Positions 55,646-64,000 of a stretch of 64,000 nucleotides of DNA are shown here, in pieces (the first letter of the stretch is position 1; each line of letters starts with the position of its first letter). Source of the stretch: Cotesia glomerata (lineage: Eukaryota; Arthropoda; Insecta; Hymenoptera; Braconidae); contig NC_058163.1 of assembly GCF_020080835.1 (NCBI RefSeq), positions 21,045,904-21,109,903 of the forward strand, in the 5' to 3' direction. Position numbers and translations under genes: made by a program. The notes beneath the pieces are model-generated. The model saw nothing but the letters and a program-made list of their open reading frames with translations, was not told the origin of the DNA and did not search any database.

Positions 55646-55897
55646 CTAGCTGAATATTTTTTTTATATCATTTATAAATAAATAAGTAATAAGAAATTGA
55701 AGAACTGAGGCAATATAATTATAAAGTTGTGGGAAGAAATGGATGAGCGACTTTTTCCAGAAGCTAACCATTTCGTCCTGCTTATCAACGGGCAAATGGC
55801 AAATGGCGAATTTCACCGTACTGGTCAATGCCTGATTATTCTGTTGCATGTCATCAATTGACAAGCCACAAGGAACCTTGACGTCTACATTCTTCAT
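55646..55897 (-). CDS. Possible short coding island, unrecognised
   Basis: An 83-codon frame begins at ACCATGAAG (a good initiation context) and reads MKNVDVKVPCGLSIDDMQQN, then TSTVKFAICHLPVDKQDEMV. The first ~60 codons have balanced composition, while the last ~20 turn AT-rich and hydrophobic, as if running into non-coding DNA. The position is within the putative first intron, upstream of scavenger receptor exon 1 and on the same strand. It could be a gene fragment, a retrocopy or chance. I do not recognise it. Confidence 0.25.
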   Translation of the reverse strand: MKNVDVKVPCGLSIDDMQQNNQALTSTVKFAICHLPVDKQDEMVSFWKKSLIHFFPQLYNYIASVLQFLITYLFINDIKKIFS

Positions 55898-56549
55898 GGT
55901 GGATAGTTTTATCACCGTTATTGTTTACCGGTTTCACTATACATGCTTTTTATTCGTTTATTCGCCCATTCACTTAATAGATTCGAATATTTCTTCTATC
56001 AACCTGTCTTCTTTCTTCTTTTTTTTTTTTGATAGTTCCTTCCATTTGTTATGCGACTTTATTCTAATCTTTATTTATCTTCACCACCAGCCATTTAAAC
56101 GGTATTCTAATATTGATAGCAATCATTATTAAGTTGTTTTTTATGCAAATTTTTGTTGGAATTTTTTGGGTTGTTGTTTGAATATAATTAGTCGAAAAAT
56201 ATTTATTGATTCAGTTTTTTTTTTTAATTCTCATGATTATGGTAAGAAGAATATTTGTATTTTAATTGTGATTTGAAGACATTTTATAGAAAATATTTAA
56301 TAAAAAATGGTCATTTTTTAAATAATTAAAAATTTAATTTAAAATTTTTAATAAAGTGATAAATTTTTTTTAATTTATTAAAGTATTTTTAATATAATTT
56401 TTAAATTAATAAAAGTTGAATTTAAAATTATTCTATAATAAAAAAAAAAAAGTTCTAATTATTATATTTTTTTTTATAATATAAATTGTCATTTTTTTTC
56501 TTCAGTATTTAAAAAAAAAAATTAATTAAACAAAAATTTTTCAATTAAA

Positions 56550-57240
56550 TTTTTATTTTATCACAAGAATTTTTAAATTAAATATTTAATAAAAATAATT
56601 TTTTAAAATATAATTTTTAATCATTAAAATTTATTAAATTATTTTTTTACAAATTTAAATTTAAATTTTTAATAATTTCAACTTTTGAAAATAATTTCCA
56701 ATTTTAACTTCTAAAATAAAATTTTATCTAATTAAATATCTAAAATAAATTTTTTTCAAAATTTTTCTTCCCTCTAAACTAAAAAAAAAACTTCAAATTT
56801 CCTCAAAAAATTTTTTCAAGCCAACAAACAGACATTAAAACTCTGACTCACACTTCCGTTGCAAAGTATAATCTTCCTATTCCGTAACAAAACAAACCCC
56901 ACGCTAAAAATTTAATAAAAGTAATTTTTTTACAAGCTTAAAATATATTTTTTAATCATTTTATATTTTTTAAATAATTTTTTTACAAATTTAAATTTAA
57001 ATTTTTAATAATTTCAACTTTTGAAAATAATTTCCAATTTTAACTTCTAAAATAAAATTTTATCTAATTAAATATCTAAAATAAATTTTTTTCAAAATTT
57101 TTCTTCCCTCTAAACTAAAAAAAAAACTTCAAATTTCCTCAAAAAATTTTTTCAAGCCAACAAACAGACATTAAAACTCTGACTCACACTTCCGTTGCCA
57201 AGTATAATCTTCCTATTCGGTAACAAAACAAACCCGGCAC
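56550..57240. repeat. Tandem duplication, period ~336 bp
   Basis: Two copies (to ~56900 and to ~57240) share TTCAACTTTTGAAAATAATT, TTATCTAATTAAATATCTAA, TTCTTCCCTCTAAACTAAAA, CAAGCCAACAAACAGACATT and ACTCACACTTCCGTTGC almost without change, so it is a recent event. Confidence 0.85.
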
Positions 57241-57670
57241 CCAACAATAATCTTCCCAAACCTAGAACCGATAAACCCAACATATCAGCAGCTTGGCTCG
57301 ATAAATATCGAGCGAGATAAGAAAGGCGGTCTGTTGAATCTCGGCATGTAGACTTACATAAGTTATCCAAACGCTTCTCTGCGAGTTACAGCGTTCCGCA
57401 TCAGCACCAGGTTCGTTATATTAGCAGACAAGATTCAATCCGTCTTTATGTAACCCAACCAGCAACGGTCGCTCTCCTATACACATACTCACGTACGAAC
57501 ATACGCACATACGAGTACTTATACATAATATTAAATTTCTCTATCTCTAACGGAAAAGCATGCACTGTTTTGCAAATATAAATAAAATATAGATCACCAG
57601 TGAATCGATCGACGCTCTTTACATGCCTAGCGGTCTCGTCATCTTGCTTCAATCTCTTCAGGACAATTTG
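57241..57670. other. Higher-complexity non-coding segment
   Basis: GC-richer than its surroundings (for example GATAAGAAAGGCGGTCTGTT and GCGTTCCGCATCAGCACCAG) with no ORF of coding character and no repeat partner in the window. By position it is upstream of exon 1 of the scavenger receptor and within its putative 5' intron, so regulatory DNA is possible. Confidence 0.35.
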
Positions 57671-58146
57671 TTCTTCTCAATTTTTTTTAAATTTTACTAA
57701 ATAATTTTTTTCCCACTTATATTATCATATATCTTCACGGCAATTTTTTTTTTTATTATTTATCATTTACTTGAGAAATCCTTTTGAAAATGCAACACAG
57801 CTGACATTTTTTTTTTATTTTAATAAATAAACAAATAATTTTAAATTTAAATATTTTTTTCACTTAAAAATTACGTAAAAATCTTGGCAATAAATTTCAA
57901 TAAAAATTGCTGAAATAAATTAAAAGAAAAAATTTTTTTTCACTATTTTTTTAATGTTGCACTTTCAAAAAAAAAACACTCACTTTTTTTTTTAATTTTT
58001 TTTAGGAGAAAAAATAAAAAATATTGAGAAAAAAAAGGAGCAAAATTTGGATAAAAAAAACTACATGGAGGATTTAAAGACGTCTTGGCACAAAATCGCG
58101 GCACCGGTGGCGATCACTGACGGCGGGCCAACGTCGAGGAACTCAC

Positions 58147-58330
58147 CGAGTGCAGAGCCAAGCCGCAACTACACGAGCTGAGAATCGTAATCGGTAGTAG
58201 GGAACTGAACGGCATTGCACTGCAGCACCGCGAATAAATGAAGCTAAAGATTGTAAGCTAAGTTGAGCTGATTGTAAGAGCACGAGTCCCCGGATCGTGG
58301 CTACGATAGGATTCAAGCAGTGTTAATTCC
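58147..58330 (-). promoter_or_regulatory. Candidate promoter and 5'-untranslated exon of the scavenger receptor
   Basis: A GC-rich island in AT-rich DNA. On the minus strand CTGCACTCG|GTGAGT (exon end at 58147) is a consensus donor, and TCAGT initiator-like words occur upstream (for example CGTTCAGTTCC near 58208). The next minus-strand coding exon is at 54759, where CTGAG just before the ATG could serve as acceptor. Transcription start and splicing are inferred from motifs only. A divergent gene could equally use the island. Confidence 0.35.
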
Positions 58331-58805
58331 AGTATAAACACAAATAAGTATAAGTAAATAAAAATTGAACACATTTTGAGCTCAACGGTGGATCAGGTGG
58401 ATTCAGGGTTTCGTAAATCCATTCAGAAAAAAATAAACAAGAAATGAAACTACTTTTTAAGTTGGCATGAATTAAACTGACCTTCGAGTCAATCTTTCTC
58501 TCCGGCCAGGATCGGGTAATTTAAGAAAGATCATTATGGGAGAGGTAAAAAGTATCCGAACTTTTGAAATGCAAGAGCCGATTTATTACGCCGAGTTAAC
58601 TCCAGCTTAGACTCCAGGCTTGAACTCCAGAGTTCATTGTCACCAGACGAAATTTTAGACTTTTTCTTTTTTTAGTTAATGGAATTCAAAGGCCTAACAT
58701 TTTTTCCGGTATTATAATTCAAATTCAAATTATTGAGCCGAAAGCAAGCTTTGAGGATTTCTCATGAATATTTATTAATTGCTTGGGTTTTTTATTTTAT
58801 TGTGG

Positions 58806-59232
58806 ACCAAACAAATCAATTCTTGGTAGACATTGCAAAGAATTTTTGTGGAAATTTTAATTAATTTATTGGAGAAAAAATTTGAATTTTTTTGCCTTGA
58901 AAGGAAAAATAATTTTTTGAAATAAAATTAGTGAATTTTTAGAAGAAAAATTGAGAATTTTTTGAGCATGTTTGTTAAATTTGATAAAAAATGAAATTAT
59001 TTGAAATTATTGAGCGTAACTTTTAAAAATCGGTCATGAATTATTTATCAATTGGTTGGATTAATTCTCGCGAGTATTTTTATTTAATTATATAGTTGGT
59101 GCGAAATTAATCAATTTTTTATAATGTCACTTTATTTTAGTGTTATTGATCGTCTGTAGGTACTCGAATTATTTTTGAGAGGCTTACATGTAAATTTATA
59201 ATGAGTTTAATGTGTAATGTGATGTAATAGTA
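58806..59232. repeat. Inverted duplication, arm B
   Basis: Reverse-complement partner of 51285-51760 (see landmarks there). It stops where the palindromic element at 59228 begins. Confidence 0.85.
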
Positions 59233-59349
59233 TATTACACTACAAGGGCAGAAAGTTGAGATTCCTGAACTGCGCGCCATGATGCCCTCGGCTTCGCCTC
59301 GGGCACATGGCGCGCGCAGTTCAATACCTGCCCTCGTAGTAGTATACTA
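59228..59349. mobile_element. 122-bp hairpin element with TAGTATA ends
   Basis: TAGTATATTACACTACAAGG at the left and CTCGTAGTAGTATACTA at the right. Inside is a near-perfect GC-rich hairpin, GAACTGCGCGCC...GGCGCGCGCAGTTC, around GCCCTCGGCTTCGCCTCGGGC. The GC content contrasts sharply with the AT-rich flanks. It is related in ends and core to 60748-60890. Confidence 0.65.
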
Positions 59350-59398
59350 GTTCTTGCTATCCGGTCAAAAAAACCAAAAAAATTGGGTTGAAAAAAAT

Positions 59399-59463
59399 TG
59401 ATGCCTTCCCCCGACATTTGCGGCACGAGCGAAACGAGTGCTGCTGGTCGGGGGCAGGCATCA
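59399..59463. repeat. Second GC-rich hairpin
   Basis: TGATGCCTTCCCCCGAC and GTCGGGGGCAGGCATCA are paired arms enclosing CACGAGCGAAACGAGTG, itself a hairpin. It could form a cruciform or a structured RNA. No coding frame fits. Confidence 0.65.
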
Positions 59464-60192
59464 AATACACCTGTCAATAAAGATATTAATTTATAATCTA
59501 TCATATTACTACTTTCTTTTGAGAAAAGATCTTAATTTAACTAAATAAATTTAAAATTATAAATATATTATAAATTAACTCTGATGTTAAAAATAAAAAA
59601 AAATAGAAAAATGAAATAATAATCGTAAAATGCATAGAAAAAAAAAGTTTGGAAAATCCAAAAGTGCACACCTCATAACGCTCATTCATTTTTTAAGAAA
59701 AAAATTAATTGTGTAATTGATTAAAAAAAAAAATAATTAAGTAATTTCTTACATATTTTTTATTTTTTTTTTTTAAATATCAGCGCCTTTTTTTCTTGTC
59801 ATATGCGCACGCAGTCTAAAAAATCTAGCTTGATCAAGTAGCGCCATAGTTTTCACGTGACAAATAAGAAAAGTTCGTTTGGCTTTGTACGGTTGTAGTG
59901 AATTTTAATAAAAATTCAATTTAAAAAAAAATACGTAAACTAGGCCACTGATATGAAATACGGACCCAGTTAATCGAATTCCTAAACTAATAAAAAAAGT
60001 CCGATCTTGAAATATCAATTTGTTCGGGATCAATCGTTGGTACATTCAAAATGGGGTGACATCCGGATGTCCACGTAAAATTTTTTTCAAAATGTTTTTT
60101 TTTTTTCAAAATAGCAACATGAAATGATTTTAGAAAGTAAAAGATGGTTTAATTTAAGTGTTTTTTCGGTGTACATCTACTTATATCATTGT

Positions 60193-60306
60193 ATAAGTGT
60201 AATATGGTAGTGATAGAGGCATTTAAAGATCACAAAATTGCTTGACCTTGACGAGTCGAGTATAAAGCACAACCTCACGCGCTTCGCGCTATGAGGCGTG
60301 CAAAAA
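60193..60306 (+). repeat. 112-bp dispersed repeat, copy 2
   Basis: Second copy of 9976-10087: TAAGTGTAATATGGTAGTGA, then GACGAGTCGAGTATAAAGCA and CTATGAGGCGTGCAAAA. The flanks differ from copy 1, so the boundaries of the mobile unit are close to these coordinates. Confidence 0.75.
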
Positions 60307-60544
60307 TTAAGAAAAAAATCTGTGTATTTTTTCAAATAATTATTTTTTCAATAATGAATTTATTTATTTGAAAATATCTATCAGAATAAAAAATATTTCT
60401 CGTTGTTTTTTTGCAATTTAAATATTTAATAAGTCTCATTTCATTAAAATAAATATTTATTTTCTTTAATTAACTTAGTTTCAACCTAAAATCATCGACA
60501 CATAACAAGACAGATACATTCATAACAATCACAAGTAAGGTTAG

Positions 60545-60965
60545 GCTTATAAACATAAGTAATAGAGTGAGCGCGACTACCGACTTTCGGACTTTCTGCC
60601 GCCTCGTGTCTCGTTGTCAGTGCATGAATACATTATTTCGGCTCCCCGTCGTAGGGCGCATGCGCGACTTGATCACGGCATAAAACTGAGGCTTTCTGTC
60701 GTGAAATCGCAGCGGGAACCCCGTACTTTCGACCGGCGTAGTAAGAAATAGTATATTACACACCTGTGGCAAGAAAATGAGAAATGTCTCCAGAACACAC
60801 ATATAAGTAGCCCGAGGCGCAGCCGAGGTCGACATATATGTGGTCTGAGATATTTTATTGACCTCTGCCATGGTTTGTATACTATTTTCTGTCCGACAGT
60901 GGCGGAAAGCGGCAATTTCGTTTAGCGCAGCGGGCCGAAAGTTGCCACTTTCCGCCTGGAGGGCA
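60545..60965. repeat. GC-rich palindrome cluster
   Basis: Contains a TAGTATATTACAC...GTATACTA hairpin element (60748-60890) with core GCCCGAGGCGCAGCCGAGG, and next to it GTGGCGGAAAGCGGCAA / TTGCCACTTTCCGCC arms (60899-60955). GACTTTCGGACTTTCTGCCG at 60580 repeats part of the latter. No supported gene. Confidence 0.5.
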
Positions 60966-61019
60966 GAAAAAATATTTTTTTTTTATATAAAAAAATTAGA
61001 AAAACGGTAGACCCTGAAG

Positions 61020-61797
61020 GCCATCCGTGCAACTTCCCACTCATTTCATACCTAGGTGCTTAAAATTGCACTAATGATGTTTTTGAGCTCTCCGAGCTCA
61101 AAGGTCTGATAGAAGTTTGATAAAACACAATTTTTCAAATCTTTAAACCGCAATAACTTTTGAATGAATGAACCGATTTTTACGCGGTTGGCGGCGATCG
61201 ACGTGGTTTTTTTATGTTAAGAGCTGATTAGTTTTTGGAATTGATCAGTAGAGCCGTTTAAAAGTTATTCCAAAAAATATCGGAGTTATGTTGAAAAAAC
61301 ACTAGTTTCCAAATATTTCGTCGAGGATATCTCTCGAACCAATCAACCGATTTTGACCGGATTACCGGTGATCGACGTGGTTTTTCAAGGTTAAGGGCGG
61401 ATTAGTTTTAGGAATTGATCGATCGAGCCGTTTAAAAGTTATTCCAAAAAAACCACTTTCAAAAATGATTTTTTTCTTATTTTTTTTGAGATTTTTCAAA
61501 ATTCCTCAAAATCTATCGGTCCGAATCGGTTCAAATTCTCAGGAAATCTAAGTTTGAGGGAACTCTTTAAAACGCCGTTTGGTTAGTTCCGATCGGTTTA
61601 GTCGTTCAAAAGTTATAGGCGATTCACCTACTTACACACACACACAGACATAGTGACAACCTTGCGGGGATAGTCAGGGAAGCTTCCTGTGACCTTCAAA
61701 CGTCGAGATCTGATGAAAACTCGATTTTTGCAAAACGGGGTGAAAACAATAACTTCCCGATTTTTGAAAATCTTCGATTTTCTAAGCGGGAAGTTAA
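61020..61797. repeat. Dispersed element ending CGGGAAGTTAA
   Basis: Higher-complexity DNA with two internal copies of a ~150-bp phrase (AACCGATTTTTACGCGGTTG / AACCGATTTTGACCGGATTA; GATCGACGTGGTTTTT; GAGCCGTTTAAAAGTTATTCCAAAAA), then ACACACACACAGACATAGTG and TAACTTCCCGATTTTTGAAA...GCGGGAAGTTAA. The TAACTTCCCG / CGGGAAGTTA end is familiar from memory as a very common insect repeat. Class not certain. It has no coding frame. Confidence 0.5.
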
Positions 61798-64000
61798 AAA
61801 TGTTTTTTTTATATTTTTAATTTTCTTTAAAAAAAAATAATAGAATATTTTTTTTACTAAAAAAATTTCTTTAGTAAAATTTTTATTTTAATTAGATAAT
61901 TTTTAATTTTTGAAACAAAAAAAAATTTTTTTTAAATATATCTTTTAATGAAAAAAAAATGTTTTTTTTATATAAAAAAAAATGTTTTTTTTTATATAAA
62001 AAAAAATTTTTTAATTTTCTATAAATAAAACTAATAGAATATTTTTTTTACTAAAAAATTTCTGTAATAAAATTTTTATTTTTATTAAATAATTTTTAAT
62101 TTTTAAAATACAAAAAAAATTTTTTTTTTTAAATATATTTACCAATTAATTTTTTAATAAAAAAAAAAAAAAATGTTTTTCTTATAAAAAAACTAATAAA
62201 ATATTTTTTTTATAAAAATTTTTCTGCCCTCTTTGAGTGCCAACCCCTTAATCAATAAAATAATCAACTGTAATTAAAAAAAAACCAACAATTGCACTAA
62301 AATAAATTCCTTGAGACAGCAACGAAGGTCGTGGCTTTCTTTTCCATCCTTTCCAGAGTAATAAAACAGATTAATGGTATAATGGTCCAAAAACTAAAAA
62401 AGAATAATTAACTTGACAAAAAGATCACGGCCATGATTACGCACTTGTATATTACACGCTACATACTAAATATCGAAATAAAAATAATAATTATGATAAT
62501 GAAAGTAATCCGAACATTAAAAATGGCATTAAATGTGGAGTAATTTAAAACTAGAGATTAACGAGCGCATGCAATGATTTTAACCAGCCTTGGAATTATT
62601 GAACCTGCGAATTTAGCAAGCGGATGTTTACAAGACCTTGCTTGTATCGGGGGGGTAAAAAGTTACTTTTAACATATTTACCAAGCAACATATCTCTGTA
62701 CTAAGTATATTTATATTTATACTTAATATGTTATTTATTCCTGGCATAAAAGACTAGTGCGTTCAAATTATTAAATTTTCATGCTAACTCGCTCCCTGTA
62801 ATGTTTCAACGGTCTCCATTGCATAATACAACCGTGTCGAATGCGAACCAGAAAGTACGCATAGTCCATAAGTACTGTACTCATAACTGATAATTGCGCT
62901 CCTACTACTTGTATATATTCGAATAGATTTAATTAAATATCGGTTTAATATTACGCTTACTATTGGGACTGTTTATTATTTATTACTCTATTAGCATTTC
63001 GCTTCATTCAACAGTTCAATAATTACTCATACACAGAAAAAAAAATGTTCTTGAATCAAGTAAATAATTTTTTTATTAAAAAATATATTTAAAAAATTTC
63101 TTTTTGTTGTTTTTGTAAAAAGTTTTATTTATTTTATTTTTTTTACTAAAAAAAATTTGTTTTTAACATTTTTAGAAAAAAAAATCAACAAATAATTGTT
63201 TTTAATTTTTGATAAAAAAAATTTCAATTAAATTCTAAATAATTACGTAATAAATTAGTCCTCAGGCTAATAGCTAGACTATTATGCTAAAATACAATTT
63301 AAAAACTGATACTTCTTGTCCAAGCAATCACTATAAACTCCCAAAGCAAAATTTTATCCAAAGCTAGCACAAGTAATTAAATAAAAAAAAAAAAAAAATT
63401 ACGGAAGTGGTTCAATATTAGCATAACCAATGGGTCAGCCACTCTTCAATCAGACTTAAATAAAATTTTTTGGAGTTCCTTCACCTCTAGACAAATAGAA
63501 CAATAATTGGCCCGCAATAAAAACTTAAACCCGCTATTTCTTCGTTCAATAAACGAAAAAAGTACATATAAATTTATTTACTTACTCTTGAATAAAATTT
63601 TTAGGATCTACGCACTAATTAACTCACAAAGTTGTTCACTTTATAAAAAAAATCTGCGAATTATCCATTCGATACAGAAATTTTTGGCAATATTGTCTTC
63701 GATACTATTAATCACTAGATCACAATTATCGACAATAGTCCAAAAAACTGCAACAAATGTTTATGTGAAGAAGCTAGATGGTAGCTTGTTAAAAGGGCGC
63801 TTGGAAATGAGCGATCTACGGAAAGATCCGCGGATATATGTGCGCCGGTTGTGGATCTTTAAACAACAGAGCAACATCTACGTGTAAAGTACGTCATCGG
63901 AGCTTGAAAAGAAAGAAAGAAGACGAAAAGGACACAACACCTTCCATAGAAGCATTCGGATGAATATAAACAGGAGAAGGTGTATGTCGAGTGTGTATGA
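61798..64000. other. AT-rich right end, no supported gene
   Basis: 61798-62230 is A/T-run duplications. 62230-63030 has mixed non-coding sequence. A truncated CAC MITE end (TA|CACAGAAAAAAAAATG) lies at 63032 without a visible partner. 63400-64000 contains short frames but no splice-supported exon. If a gene starts beyond the window, its end or promoter could lie here. Confidence 0.4.

Noticed and set aside
57152..57370. 72-codon minus-strand frame with a Leu-rich segment resembling a membrane helix
   Set aside because: It begins inside the 336-bp tandem duplication and lacks splice or family support.
60617..60915. Two overlapping minus-strand frames in the GC-rich cluster
   Set aside because: They run through palindromic hairpin elements; GC-rich palindromes produce stop-poor frames without being coding.
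63507..63963. Frames near the right edge, including a short one with CAGCG...C (63838-63963)
   Set aside because: Mixed AT-rich composition, no supporting splice site or family match, and the two candidate frames overlap in different phases. It could be the edge of a gene beyond the window, but this cannot be supported here.

Overview
The window is eukaryotic, very AT-rich nuclear DNA from what is almost certainly an insect. Its two supported host genes are animal-type, have spliceosomal introns with clear GT/AG borders, and lie in introns and intergenic DNA packed with DNA transposons, miniature inverted-repeat elements (MITEs), tandem AT-rich repeats and LINE remnants. The composition and MITE load fit a parasitoid hymenopteran (braconid-like), but that is an impression from memory and not shown by any diagnostic gene here.

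Left end (1-9.7 kb): one mobile-element complex. A MITE sits at 1-213. A Mutator-like (MULE) element spans about 363-9678. It has long inverted subterminal arrays built on the palindrome TTGCTGTTGATCAACAGCAA and a decayed, intron-containing FLYWCH/MULE transposase gene. Its left array is interrupted by a 4.2-kb element (1253-5497) flanked by TTA on both sides. That element is an inverted duplication of part of its own broken transposase-like gene.

10.9-17.7 kb, minus strand: a three-exon gene for a secreted/type I membrane protein of about 559 residues (signal peptide, MANSC domain, LDL-receptor class A repeat, proline-rich stalk, transmembrane helix, short tail), LRP11-like. Its introns hold piggyBac-like (TTAA) and TA-flanked MITEs and a 1.8-kb foldback.

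17.7-20.5 kb: intergenic, with an orphan exon-like segment on the plus strand (18738-18817), nested MITEs and a long (AAT)n microsatellite.

20.5-54.8 kb, minus strand: a nine-exon class B scavenger receptor (CD36 family) gene, 576 residues. It has a 7.6-kb third intron and a 20-kb first coding intron full of repeats. A GC-rich stretch near 58.15-58.3 kb with a consensus minus-strand donor is a candidate 5'-untranslated exon/promoter. This part of the gene lies between the arms of a ~0.45-kb inverted duplication 7 kb apart.

59.2-64 kb: GC-rich hairpin elements, dispersed repeats and AT-rich DNA with no convincing gene.

The two host genes lie head to tail on the same strand and both encode membrane receptors with cysteine-rich ectodomains. 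Nothing shows a shared function. No CRISPR, bacterial operon or rRNA is present. The most unusual structures are the foldback element made from its own gene, a tRNA-like sequence carried inside a 9-bp-TSD element nested in another MITE, and a family of TA|CAC...GTG|TA foldback MITEs.
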